Made by a program: the position numbers and the translations under genes | Shown: positions 9,983 to 22,063 of the stretch, piece after piece | Numbering within the stretch: the first letter of the stretch is position 1 | Layout of the letters: each line of letters begins with the position of its first letter | Assembly (NCBI GenBank): GCA_024220525.1 | Contig: JAMYWO010000046.1 | Span: 35,692 to 99,691 of the forward strand | DNA: 64,000 nucleotides | Source of the DNA: Cochliopodium minus | Lineage: Eukaryota > Discosea > Himatismenida > Cochliopodiidae | Direction of reading: 5' to 3' | The notes under the pieces: model-generated | What the model was told of the DNA's origin: nothing | Databases searched by the model: none | Seen by the model: the letters and a program-made list of their open reading frames with translations, nothing else

Positions 9983-11161
9983 ATGAGCAAAACAATATGT
10001 GTAACAGGAGGTTCAGGTTTCTTAGGGAGTCATATCATTAAACTACTATTGGAAAAAGGATACACTGGTTAAATCATTTTAAAAAACAAATTTATATGAT
10101 ATTAAATAATTTTTATTTTGAAATTTAGTACACACAACAGTTAGAAACAAAAACAAAGGAGTTGAACATTTGACTTCTCTCAAAAATTCTCATAATCTCA
10201 AATTTTTTGAAGCAGATTTATTGAAAGATTCTTTCGATGAAGGTAAAAAAAACTATAAAAAAAGGTTAAAATAAAATTTTTATTTATTTTTTTAAGCTTT
10301 TACTGGATGTTCTGCTGTATTTCATACTGCTTCTCCATTCTTTTTAACCACAAATGACCCAGAGAACGATCTGATAAAACCTGCAGTAGAAGGAACAAAA
10401 AATATTTTAAGATCAGTTGATAAAATTGAGTAAAAATCAAATATTTTAAAAAAAATTTCATTTTTATTTTGAAAAAAAAGAACCATTAATACATTAGTTG
10501 TTACCTCTTCTATTGCTGCAATCGCCTATAAAACAGTTGAAATAGGACACGTTTGGAGCGAAGAAGATTGGTCAGATGAAGAATTGATGAGAACTAAAAA
10601 CCAATTTTACCAATTATCGAAAACATTGGCAGAAAAAGAAGTTTGGAAATGGGAAGAAACACAAAAAAGGAAAGTTAGAGTCGCTGTAAGTTTTCCTAAA
10701 AATAAAAATTATTCAAAAACTCATTTTTTAAAAAAAAGACAATCAATCCCGCAATGATCATTGGGCCACCATTACAAAGCACAGTTAATACTTCTACTGA
10801 TATTTTGATCTCTTTGATTAATGGATCAAAACAGAAAATTTCAAATGTAAGATTCTTTTATTGCGATGTACGTGAAGTCGCTCTTGCTCACTTGTTAATC
10901 CTTGAAAATCAAAATGCGCATGGTCGTCATCTTATTGCAAATGAACATAAACATGCCGAAGATATTTGTAACAGCTTAAGAACTTGGTATCCAACAAGAG
11001 ATAGCAAAATCCCAAAGGATTTAGATTTTAATCCTAATGACAAACTTACTGAAGTACAAACTAATACTTCTAAGTTACAAAATTTAGGACTTAAATATAT
11101 TTCTTTTGAGCAGTCAGCAAAAGATACAATTGATTCTTCCATTCAAAAAGGATTTTTGTAA
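9983..11161 (+). CDS. NAD(P)-dependent reductase of the dihydroflavonol reductase-like extended SDR family
   Basis: Five exons (9983-10067, 10129-10242, 10297-10429, 10481-10685, 10739-11161) splice in phase to about 319 aa. The N-terminus [18 protein letters not shown] has the TGGxGFLG dinucleotide-binding motif of extended short-chain dehydrogenases. VHTTVRN is typical of the dihydroflavonol reductase/cinnamoyl-CoA reductase/3-beta-HSD group. The catalytic residues are visible: Ser in VVTSSIAA and the Tyr-x3-Lys motif in [19 protein letters not shown] and the [11 protein letters not shown] segment are also family hallmarks. The natural substrate cannot be read from sequence. The enzyme is probably soluble and complete. 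Confidence 0.92.
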
Positions 11162-11308
11162 TTTAAACAAAATTAGTTTGTTTCATTATTAAAATTGATT
11201 TAAAAGAAAAGTTTTGCTTGAAAAATTTTTGTTGTTCAAAAAAAAAAAAAATGAAAAAAATAATAAAAAATAAAAAAATAAAAAAATAAAAAATAAAAAA
11301 ATAAAAAA

Positions 11309-12532
11309 ATGGAAGAGAAATTTGATAGAGTATCTCTTATCAAATCATATCTGAAAGAATTAAACTCAGATATAAATAATTCTTTGCAGATATCTGTGAA
11401 AAATAACGAGAAAATACTTTCCAATAATTTAGAGGAGAGCATTATCAACCATTATAAGCAAAGTAGACCATCAAAAAAAATAGGTGAACAAAGAAGAGCA
11501 TTATATACATTTTTCAAGAATGTCATATCTTGTTATGATGATTTATCGTGTAATGGTAAAGTAAAAATTATTATTATATTTCATATAAACTCATTATCTT
11601 ATCGATTAATAGGATTTGGATCGATCTATCTTTCATTAGATGATCCCAATTCTGATATAGATGTTTCTCTCGTAAATAAAAACGAAAAAAATAAAGATAA
11701 AGAGGTATGTGAGCATTCAATCAAAACATTAAAGGTTTTAATATTTCACAATTTAAACATAACAGAATATTCTACAAATAATATCAAGAGATCTCAAAAA
11801 AATAAAGCAAGATTCATTAAATATCTTTTCGATCGTAAATGCAAGAACACCAATCCTGTAAAAAAAAAAATCTAATTTTAAATTATTTTGTTCAACAAAA
11901 CATTTACTAAAAGGAAATTTTGTTATATCTCACTTAACCTTTCAATGGAAGTGTCTATGGACAGTGATGAAAAGAAAAAAGTTAACTCTATGGTTAAATT
12001 CTATGTAAAAAATAAGAACATTTTGTATTTGATAAAAGCAATAAGATATTGGGCAAAGAAGAAAAAAGTAAATCATTTATTTTTAATTTCATTTTCTTTT
12101 AAAATTTCATTTTCTATTTTTATGAAAAAGGTTAATGATAATTTTCAACGAGGAATAAACTCTTTTGGATGGACTATTATTGCATTGTGCTTTTTAGCTT
12201 ACAAAAAAGACATTTTATTTGAAGATTACACAAACAAAAACGAAAATTTCAAATCAGAATTTAATGTGGGAGATAAATTCTCTGAATTTTTCGATTTTAT
12301 GAGAAATTTCAACATCACTACTCACAAACTAAGTTTAACAGAGGGAGGCATGACTGACAAGAAAGTTGATAATTTTGTTGATTCTACTTATTTAGTTGTA
12401 CAAGAGCCCTTCAACAACACTTCTAATGTTACCAGGCATGTTGATGAAAAGAGTTGGAAGAACATGAAAAAACTTTTTGAGAATACATCCAAGATGATCG
12501 AGAAGAAACTCTTGTTGGACGATATTTGTTGA
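11309..12532 (+). CDS. TUTase / non-canonical poly(A) polymerase-like nucleotidyltransferase
   Basis: Exons 11309-11555 and 11613-11857 encode the catalytic head: FGSIYLSLDDPNSDIDVSL contains the GS and the D-x-D pair of pol-beta-type nucleotidyltransferases. The later open frame (about 11888-12532) has AIRYWAKKKK, NSFGWTIIALCFLA (the PAP-associated domain helix) and a C-terminal helical part like terminal uridylyl/adenylyl transferases. A small intron probably lies near 12068-12129 (GTAAAT...AAAAAG); it is a multiple of three. The join across 11858-11890 is unresolved: there is no phase-compatible AG acceptor, and an 11-base A-run makes a length error likely. The enzyme probably adds nucleotides to RNA 3' ends. 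It differs from canonical PAP in being short. Confidence 0.75.
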
Positions 12533-12725
12533 AAAATATTTGAATTAAAATTTTATATTTTTTCAATTTCACCGAATTTTATTATTATTCAAGAAAATAA
12601 TTATTTTAAATTTTCTTATTCTTATTAAGGATGCTTTGATTCTTGATTTCCATTTTTTCAACTTGTTTGATACAAAACAAATATAATAGAATAAAAATAA
12701 AAAAATTGGAAAGTTTAAAGGAATA

Positions 12726-14532
12726 ATGAATAATATAAGGTAAAAACTAATTTGATATCCTTTCATCCATCATCTTCTACAATTATTATTTCATTTACTC
12801 TTTATACTTCTCAACATAAAATTTTTATATTTCCTTCTTATCATTGATTTCATAGTGAAAGGACTGTATTCGAATCTTATGCACAGATATATGATGAAAA
12901 TTTTAAAGAAATAGGGACAGGGTAAAAAAAATAAATCAAATTATCATTTCATAAGTCCAAATTCTAATTCATTCCAAAATTCAAAATCATGATAAAGAGT
13001 TTCTCAAATTCAATTGAATCAAGATACAAAAAACTTCAAATTAAGAATAGTGGGAACAAATAAAAATATGGTAACAAAATTATGAACCAATTTAATTTTT
13101 TTTATTAATGGGTCTTATAAATCGCTAAAGATCGTATTATCATCGATGATAGATCCCAATTCAGGATTCAGAATGGCTCCTCAGTCAAATATACTTACAT
13201 GGACAGAAATAAATAAAGTATATCATTTGAAATTCATCCATTTCAACAATAGCACAGCATTTTTGAACGAAATACAAAGATTCTTGCAATTATTTTGTAA
13301 AAATACCAGTAAATTAATAATAAATTAAATTTAAAATAATTATAAAATATTAAATTCTATTTTAGGTCAATACAATCCTCAATTTCAACAAAACGTGAAC
13401 AATCAATACCAATACAGACCAAATTCATACAACATCCAACCGTTCAATCCCAATAGCAACACCCACAGTCCAAACCTCAATATCAACAATCCAAATTCCT
13501 ACAATCCCTACAACAATGTCAATAACAACAATTCTTACAATAACGTGAATAATAACTCTTTTAATAGTCTTAATGTTAACAATAATCTTAATAATCCTCA
13601 CAATAATCTAAATAATATAAATAACTATAATTATCTCAGTAATAATAATATTAATAAAATAAACCCTTACAATTATTCCAACTCTAATAACAATCATCTC
13701 CAGAACTCCAACCCTAATCTCAATAATCTCAATAATCTTAATCCCAATTCCAATCCTAATCACATCCCTCCTTTTAACCCCTCTTTCGAAAACCCTCAGG
13801 ATGACTTGGAAAAACTCCAAAATATCGAAAATGTAGAACATAATTTAATCAGATCACGTAATAACACAAAAAAAAAATTTCTTAACTCCACTTTTTTTTT
13901 TTAATTTTGAAAATTTTTGTTGATAAATGATTTTACATGTTCAAAAATTGATTTATTTATTTTTTTTTTTTATTTCGAAAAAATTTTGTTTACATTTAAT
14001 TTTTTTTGAAACAGAAAATTTAAACTCAAACGAAGGCAAAAAAATAAATCCTTTAAAGCAAGAATATATCGAAAAAATGAAGACCAAAATGAATGAAGAG
14101 ATCCAATACAAACAAAACAAATTAAACGAATTTCTGAATGAACAAATGCTCTTGATCTCACAATTCAAGCAAAAGACTCAATCTGAAGTGGGCGAGATTG
14201 AAAGGAAGTACCAAGTTTTGATTGACAAGTGTTACATAAATGAGGAGGATGATCAGATTGAGAAGCAAGAAGAGAGCAATAGAATAGATGACCAAGATAA
14301 AGAAAGACCCACACAATGTATTATTTTATTTATAATTATTTTATTTATTTTTTTTTAATTTTTTATAATTATTTTAATTATTTATTATTTAGGTCCCATC
14401 TGCTTCGATAAAAAGATCGACACTGCTTTTGTTCCATGTGGTCATGGTCTTTGCAATGAAGATGCTAAGAAGTTCCAGAGCTGTCCAATATGCAGAACGA
14501 ATGTTTCTTCCATTCTGAAAATTTTTGTTTAA
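12726..14532 (+). CDS. EVH1 domain - Asn-rich - coiled-coil - RING finger protein
   Basis: Seven exons (12726-12739, 12856-12921, 12998-13070, 13131-13308, 13366-13857, 14015-14317, 14393-14532) total 1266 nt and give 421 aa with every junction in phase. Residues about 5-110 read as an EVH1 (Ena/VASP homology) domain: ERTVFESYAQIYDENFKEIG, VSQIQLNQDTKNFKLRIVGTN, then SNILTWTEINKVYHLKF and FLNEIQRFLQ, matching the VASP strand order and final helix. Residues about 115-275 are Asn/Pro-rich. A coiled coil follows (EKMKTKMNEEIQYKQNKLNE). The C-terminus is a RING: CPICFDKK, VPCGHGLC, then CPICR. EVH1 domains bind proline-rich actin regulators, and a RING suggests E3 ubiquitin ligase activity. One usual zinc-ligand position after GHGLC holds Glu/Asp rather than Cys. 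Confidence 0.85.
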
Positions 14533-14631
14533 AAAATTAAATATATTTTTCTTTCCAGAATTGTTTTTTTATTTTATTTTATTTTTATTTTTTTAAATTG
14601 AAACAAAAAAATATTTTAATTTAACTTAATT

Positions 14632-15916
14632 TTAATTTTCTTCTCTCTTTCTTTTGTGGAGATACCTGTTGTAAGAATCTACTACTATTTCCAAACTTTT
14701 GGCAACATTATTCCTTATTTGTTGGATCCTGATCAACTTTTCAATAAATCTGATATCTATGATATTTTTGATCAAAAGAATCAACATCAATCTTTTAATT
14801 ACTGGAAAAAATAAACAATTTTTAAAAATAAAACAAAATAAAACAAATATTTTACCAATATTGTCGTAATAATCTTCAAAGATTTGGTTTATCAAATATT
14901 TTGGAAAACCTTCGAACTTATTGTTTTCATGAAATTCTGCGAAAATTGGTAATTGTATCACTCCAAATATTTCCTTAATAAAAAAATAAAAAAATAAAAA
15001 TTTAAAAAAATAAAAAAAAAATAAAAAAAATAAAAAAAATAAAAAAATATTAAATAAAAATATACTAAAAAAATTTTTTATACATTTAAATTGGGATTAA
15101 TTAATTTTGGAATTTGTTTGAAAGTGTTTCTAAATCATTTTTTATTGTTAAAAAATTTTTAAATTTTTAATTTAATAATAAAAAACACCTTACAAATCAT
15201 CGAATGTTTTGACGAATTGGTAAGATTTGTGTTCCACATCATAGAATTGAGAAGTAGCAGTGAATAAAAGGTCTTTCTCTTCTATTTTGAATAAATCATT
15301 TTCTTCATAACAAAGCTCTTCCTTTAACTATTTTTAAAAAATATATATTCATTGTTTTTTTAAATAATGTAAAAAATGTAAAATCATTTATTTTTAATGA
15401 AACTTTACTCATAATTTATAAGAAAGAAAGAAATAGAATTTTAATAAAGAAAGAAAAGAATTTTATTTGGAGTTTCTTAAAATAAAAAATTATCTTTTCA
15501 ACGTTTTGTCAAAATATTAGTTTTAGAATATGAAAAGAAAAAATTTTTTTGGTCATTATAAATTTTATTTGGGAGTTTTCAAAATAATTGTTTTAAATTA
15601 AAGATTTTAAAATTTAAAAAAAAATTTTATAGACCTCTCTGTTGACTGACTGAATGACAGTTTCATTATCTTCTTTTTTACCTCCCACAAAACTCATTTT
15701 CCCTTGTCTCCATCCAACTATCAACATGAGGATGGGACATTGCTCTTTCGTGGATGTCTTGTAATCGAAATCCAAATGCTTCATAGATGCTACATAGTCT
15801 TTGTTGCCTGTATAGATGAAGGCACATCCACTGAAATTTGAATGATTTTTGGCCTTTTGCTTTATATTATCTCTCAAATCAAAATGTGGAATATCTTCTT
15901 GTTTTATTTCTTCCAT
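14632..15916 (-). CDS. Nudix hydrolase, NUDT16-like
   Basis: Five exons (15916-15635, 15327-15194, 15129-15084, 14973-14856, 14801-14632) sum to 750 nt and 249 aa. The Nudix box spans the first intron: G-KKEDN-E-TVIQSVN-RE then LKEE, fitting G-x5-E-x7-R-E-U-x-E-E except that the next-to-last Gly position is Leu-Cys. The approach PILMLIVGWRQGKMSFVGGK and the later GVIQLPIFAEF...GFPKYLINQIF resemble NUDT16/X29, the nuclear inosine-diphosphatase and U8 snoRNA decapping enzyme. The 46-nt third exon is needed to keep frame and supplies the loop between the two halves. The likely activity is hydrolysis of nucleoside diphosphates or RNA caps with Mg. Confidence 0.75.
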
Positions 15917-16198
15917 ATCTCCAGATGTTTCCAAATATCTCCTTTAATTCAAATTTTATTGTTATTTCTTTGATATAATTAATATTTTTATATTATGATA
16001 AGTATAGATGTAATTTTAACATCAGAATGATATATCTCTAATTATCAAAATATATTTCAATTTATTGTTTTACTTTCTCAAAATCAATTTTTTTTAAAAT
16101 TATATGTTTCATTCATTGACAATTATGCAAATGAGATTACAATGACATCACACTCATGAATGATTCAAGTATTAAAAAATTGTAAGAAAAAAAAAAAA

Positions 16199-17739
16199 AT
16201 GTTCAAGACGGTATTTTCTTTTCCCTCTCAAAAGAAATCTTTCTTCAAGATATCCAATCCTAATAAATCATTATTATTCAACATCTACAACAAAGATAAT
16301 AACTCTCATATCAACTATTACAATATAAACAAATCGAACACCAATTTCATCCAAATATGTTCTGACTCTACAACTGCTTCACCATCTTCATTGAAAATTA
16401 CAGGAGCAACAAGTAAAATTTATAATAAAAAATTAATATCTTTTTACACATACCTTTAAATATTCAAGAATTTACATTGAATTCACAATATATGAAAAAT
16501 ATAACAATATATTACAAGGATTTTTTTTTGTGTCTCAAATATTCATAATATAATTTTGGTAGATATCCTTGATATGGATAATCAATCATTCCTTAATTTT
16601 TGAATAATCACTTATTTATTTTAATATAATCCAATTCTATGTCCTCATTTTACTGTATCCTCTTTGATATCAACAGATTCTCGATGTAGAAAATGATAAT
16701 ATAAACATCATACCTATTAATAAACATTTTATTTAAAAACAAAAGAAATTATAGTCTATAAATCATAAATTCTTCAAAATTATCAAACATTTCTTAATAT
16801 AATAAAAATTAGGAAGATAATACCTTCGAATCATTCATAAATTTAAATACATCAATATAAGTAATTTTTTTAAAAAATGTTTACAGGAACTTCAAAGGGA
16901 GTGGTCAGAAAAAAAGTTCCATTCATTGGAAAAAAGGCTAGATTCGTCCTCAGAAAGCTCTCCAAAGAAGAAAGAGAGGCAGAAGAAGCAGAGAAGGCTG
17001 CTGCAGAAGCTGCTACCCCACAAACCAAAAAGAAAAAAGTAGCAAAGAAAAAAATCGTAAGATACTCTAAAGTTAGTAAGTACCTTCCCAAAACATCTTT
17101 TATATTTTATCTTTTATTTATTTTATTTGTTTGATTATTTAATTTTATTTTTATTTTTTATTTTTTTATTTTTTTATATTTTAATTTTTGTTCTATTTTA
17201 TTTGTTCTATTTTATTTATTTGATTATTTACATTTTATTTTATTTTTTTATATTTTAATTTTATTCTTTTTTTTGTTCTATTTTATTTTTTTGATTATTT
17301 ACATTTTATTTTATTTTTATTTTTTATTTTTTATATTTTAATTTTTGTTCTATTTTATTTATATCATTTTTATTATATTTTTTTATTGATTCTTTTATTT
17401 AATTTTTATTGGAGTTTTCATTTTACTTTATTTTATTTCATTTTTTTGATTTTCTCAGACAGAAGTGCAAAATACACTATTGAATCCATCTATATGACAC
17501 TCTACAAAACCAACGAAATCAACGTCCCAAGTTGGGTCTACGACGAGGACCATCGTCCAGAAAACGACAAACTATTCAACGAACTCAGACCTTTGGAAGA
17601 CGAACAAGACTTGAAAAAATTCCGCAAAAAACTCAGACGTGATTGGATCAAGGAACAAAACTCCGCTAAAGCCAGAGGTGACGTTTTGGTTGATCCTAAT
17701 TCTTATTGGTTGGACAAATTGCCTTGGCATCATATTTAA
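16199..17739 (+). CDS. Probable mitochondrial protein, possibly ribosomal mL54-like
   Basis: Three exons (16199-16412, 16887-17075, 17459-17739) splice in phase 1 to 227 aa. The first exon is rich in Lys, Ser, Phe and Asn with almost no acid residues (MFKTVFSFPSQKKSFFKIS), like a mitochondrial presequence. The centre is very basic with an Ala/Lys/Glu stretch. The C-terminal exon contains YTIESIYMTLYKTNEINVPS, then WVYDEDHRPE, and LKKFRKKLRRDWIKEQNSAK. The Pro-x-Trp turn followed by a Leu-rich acidic segment and an Arg/Lys-rich helix recalls the mL54 (MRPL37) family, but similarity by eye is weak. The last exon is less AT-rich than its introns. The family is uncertain; that the gene is real is well supported by phase and composition. 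Confidence 0.6.
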
Positions 17740-17880
17740 ACTTTTTTAATTAATTTTTTTTCAAATTAAAAAAAAATTTCCCCATCTAAATTTAATTATT
17801 TTTTTATTTACTTTTCTTATTTTTTTATTTTTTTTTTTTTTAATTTGAAAAATATTTTTTTTTTATGATTTGTTCATTTA

Positions 17881-19372
17881 TTAAAGAGAATAAAGATCAC
17901 TATCTATTTGTTTGAGTTTCTTCTTTGTTTTGACATCAACTTGTTTACTATTTAAACTCCTAAATTAAAAAAAATGAAATAAATAAAAAAATTAAAAAAA
18001 ACAAAAAAAAATTATAAAAATAAACAAATAAAAAATAAAATAAAAATAAAAAAATGATAACAATAAAAAATAAAAATAAAAAAATGATAACAATAAAAAA
18101 TTAAAAAAAATGATAACAATAATTAAATAAATAATTAAATAAAAAATTTAAAAAAATATTTTACAACTGCCCTATTGTGCTTGGATTGCTCAACTTATAA
18201 TCTTCGTTAGGAGAACCAGAAGTGGTGTCATAATACTTTGGTTTGTTGTTAAGTTCATCTAACTTTTTTTGGTTGTAAAAATATTTTTCCAAGGCAATAT
18301 CCACATTTTTATATTTTTTTAAATAATCGATGGCGATGCTCTCCTCACAAGAAGCCACCTTTTGAAAATGCTTGACTTTTTCGTCATTATTTTTGTTGTT
18401 GCTTTTTTGGTCCTTTACATTGGGAATGAGGAGTTTTTTTCTTCCGTAGAGTTCTTGTGGGTTCCACAATTTGTTTGCGTTTTTTATTTCCGTTATCTAA
18501 AAGGAATAAAATTTGATTGAAAAAAAAATTAAAAAAACTATTTATTGCTTTAAAGTTCTTTCATTTTGTAATCTTTCTAATTATTTATTATTTTAATTAA
18601 TATTTTTTCTGAGAAATTTTTTTTTTTATCTTACCGGGATATTATATTTGAGAGATATTCCTTGTAATGTATCACTTAATTGAACCACATGTTCGATGAA
18701 TGATCCATCATTTATCTCATTATCCCAAGGATTGGATAATTTGGGAATTCCAACAGAGATATCCTTTGAATCTTGCTTTACTTTCAAATAGCTTTTGGTA
18801 CTCTCCAAAATATCTCTGATTTCTTTATTTCTTTCGTCATTATCTGATATGAATAGAAAATTAGATTTTTTATATTCTTATTTCCTAAAGAAGATTCGAG
18901 ATATGATTTTTATATTTTTATTGTATGATAGAAATACAAGTGATTTTCGATATATTTGAAAGAAGAAATGTTAAAAAAAATCATGCAACGATATATTTGA
19001 ATCTCATTAAAATGTACAAATAATTTTACTTATATTTTTGTATTATAATCATTAATTCATCTCATTTTGAAATTTAATTCAATATCTTTCTACATATTTA
19101 ATGATATTCGTGATCTATTTTAAATGAATCCGATAAGATCTAATATATTTTAATTTCTCCACGACATTCATTGAATATTATTTTTCATTTTTCAAATAAT
19201 CAAAAAAATATTTGTTAATGTTTATAAAAGAAGTACCCAAATCAATGTATTGTTCGTTTTTGATGTTGCTATTGTGATTTTTCGATCCATTTATCTTGTT
19301 TGAATGACCATTTTTACTTCCCAAATCCAATTCTTCCCTCTCAAATAAATCTTCTATATTCTCTTTTCTCAT
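17881..19372 (-). CDS. LysM-domain protein of the LYSMD type
   Basis: Four exons (19372-19237, 18843-18635, 18496-18165, 17959-17881) sum to 756 nt and 251 aa, all in phase. One LysM domain is split by an intron: EHVVQLSDTLQGISLKYNIP joined to ITEIKNANKLWNPQELYGRK, then KLLIP. This is close to the animal LYSMD1/2 type, an intracellular LysM of unknown ligand, rather than to secreted chitin-binding LysM: no signal peptide or membrane segment is seen. After it, VASCEESIAIDYLKKYKNVDIALEKYF looks like a UBA-type three-helix bundle. A short last exon (SLNSKQVDVKTKKKLKQIDS) completes the protein. Confidence 0.82.
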
Positions 19373-19565
19373 TGCTGAATAATATTTAAAATTGAAAGGT
19401 ATGTTTTATTGAGAGATGCTCGAATAATGAACAAAAGAATTTTTGCTGAATTTTTTTTTATATTTTATTTATAAAAAATTAAAAAGGAAGAATTCTGTTT
19501 GTAACATTTGGTTGTTATAATTTCATAAAATACACTGCACATATAATTAGGATAGACAAGAAAAA

Positions 19566-21917
19566 ATGAAGAACATATTCTCCAAAAAGAACAACTTTAA
19601 TTCATTGAGCAAGAAGATGAATGGACAAATAAACAACAAAATATTTAAAAACAACAAATTTGTAAGATTATCTATCAATAAAATGGATTATAACCCATAT
19701 CATATCATTTTTTTTTGAAATTAAATTTTTCACTTTAAAAAAATAGAATAAGATATATTTCTTAAACCAACAAAGATTTGTATCCAATACTGTAAGTAAT
19801 TTTCCAATCTAACATATTATTCTCAATATATTTTTTAAATCGATTGAATATCTCACCATCATGTCTATTATATTAGTTCATAAATTTCGTTCCTGAACAA
19901 CAAGCCTTTGTGATCGAGAGAATGGGTAAATTCTCCAAGGTATGTAAACCAGGACTGAATATTTTGATTCCATTCATCGACAAGATAGCCTATGTTCAGT
20001 CATTGAAGGTAAAAGAAGCTAATAGATTGAGATCTATTTAAAAAAAAATTTGATTATCTAGTTAATCATAAAATACATCTCACATATTATCTTATATCCA
20101 ACAAATTAAAAAAAGTTTTAATAATAATTTTAATAAATGTTTTTTTCCAAAAACTTTTGAAAATTCAAAAACATTAAACTTTTTTTCAATTTCATTATTT
20201 TTATTTTTTCAATTAATTAATAATTTTTTTATTTTTAATTTAAAGTTATTTATATTTACTTTTAATTTTGTTTTCAATAACAGATAGAAACAATCTTAAT
20301 TACAGAACAATCAGGTATCACAAAAGATAACGTAAAAATAAATGTGGATGGAGTCATCTTTTACAGAGTGGAAGATCCCAAAATGGCGTCTTATGCAGTA
20401 GATGATCATCGTTCTGGAATAAAACAATTGGCAATGTCCACGATGGTAAATAAAAAATAAAAAAATTTTCAATATATTTTTTGATTTTTATATTTTTATT
20501 TTTAAATTTTTAAATTTTTAAATTTTTATTTTATTTTTTTATTTTGTGTTTAATTTTTTTATTTTTTTATTTTTTAAAAAAAGAGAGTGGAAATCGGAAA
20601 ACTGACTTTGGAGGAGACTTTTCAACAGAGAAACATCATTAACAGCAACATCGTTGAAGCAATCAATGGGCTCACTCGAGATTGGGGAGTGAGATGTTTA
20701 AGATATGAAATGAGAGATCTCATTCCTCCCGAGAAGATTGTCAATGCCATGGAGTTGCAAGTAAAATTTTTTTATTTTTGATTTTTTTTTAAATTATTTT
20801 TAATTATTTTTAAATTTTAATCATTTTTAATTATTTTAAAATTTTTTTAATTCTAAATTTAAATTAATTTTTTTTAATTAATCATTTAATTTTTAATTTT
20901 TTTAAAAAATTTCTAGGCTAGCGCAGAAAGAAGAAAGAGACAGTCCATTATTGAGTCAGAGGGAGAAAGACAAGTTGAAATCAATATTGCAGAGGGTAAA
21001 AGAAGAGCCATTTTGTTACAAGCAAAAGCTACCGCTGAAAGGTAAAAATTAAAATTAAAATTAAAATTAAATAAAAAATAATCTTTAAAATAAAAAAAAT
21101 AATCAAAAATAAAAAAAAAATAATAAAAAATTTAATCAATTAATTTTAATTATTTTTTTGTTTTATAATTTTTTTAATACTTTTAGTATTCAAATCATTT
21201 CAAAGACATTGAGTGCGCCTGGTGGAGAAAATGCAATTTCTTTGAGATTGGCAGAACAATACATTGAAGTTTTTAACAAGTAAAAAAAAATAAAAAATTA
21301 ATTTTATTTTATTTTTGTTTTAATTTATATTTGAATGCATTTTTATTGAATTTTTTTTTTTTTAACAAAGACTTGCCCAAAAATCCACCACAATGATCAT
21401 GCCTTCTGATACTGCTGACGTTTCTAAGATCATTGCCCAATCTTTCGGAATCTGGAAAAACTTAAGCAAAAACACTCAAGTTGTCAATGAGAACTTTGAA
21501 GAAGCAGTTTATTCTGACGATGAATCTCATCAAGTTAAACCAGGTATTTAACTTTTCAAAAGACTTTATTATTTATTTAATATTTTCAATTTCTTTATTT
21601 ATTTTATTTATGTTTTTTAATTTATTTTATATTTTCAACTTTTATTTTTCTTTTTAAAAGAGGAAAAGCAACCAATCATTCCTAATGTCAGTTCTTTCGT
21701 TCCTCCCAATATAGAAGATTTCAGACAAAGACAAAACCAAGAAAATGATAACAACAGCTATGACAGGGATAGAAACAACAGCTATGACAGAGATAGGAAC
21801 AATAGCTATGACAGAGATAGAGATCTTGATGAAGAAGAAAATTTCAATGAGAGAAAACAACAAACAAACCAAAAACCAAGAACTTTCTTTGAAGAAATGC
21901 AACAAAGAGGAAACTAA
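19566..21917 (+). CDS. STOML2: Stomatin-like protein 2 (SPFH family), probably mitochondrial
   Basis: Nine exons (19566-19661, 19747-19791, 19877-20008, 20284-20445, 20584-20760, 20917-21041, 21187-21279, 21371-21543, 21661-21917) total 1260 nt, 419 aa, all in phase. The first 45 residues are basic and Asn-rich without acids, like a mitochondrial targeting sequence. The SPFH/band 7 domain follows: FVPEQQAFVIERMGKFSKV, GLNILIPFIDKIAYVQSLK, and LTLEETFQQRNIINSNIVEA. Then comes the helical ERRKRQSIIESEGERQVEIN region and the C-terminal STTMIMPSDTADVSK, as in STOML2. Family members scaffold inner-membrane proteins on cardiolipin-rich domains. The C-terminus has three copies of an eight-residue NNSYDRDR repeat (24-bp units near 21745-21830). 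Confidence 0.93.
21745..21830 (+). repeat. 24-bp coding tandem repeat, three units
   Basis: Three nearly identical 24-base units encode NNSYDRDR in the C-terminal tail of the STOML2-like protein. The count probably varies between strains because such in-frame repeats change by slippage without breaking the frame. Confidence 0.8.
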
Positions 21918-22063
21918 AACAAATAGAAAAAAATACTTTGAATCATTATTAAAACAAAATAAATATTTTAATTTATTTTTTTTAATTTCTTTTTTTTTAA
22001 ATTTAAATAATAAAATCTTTTTAATAAATTTTTCTTTTTTTTTCATGTATAAAAGTTTTTTTT

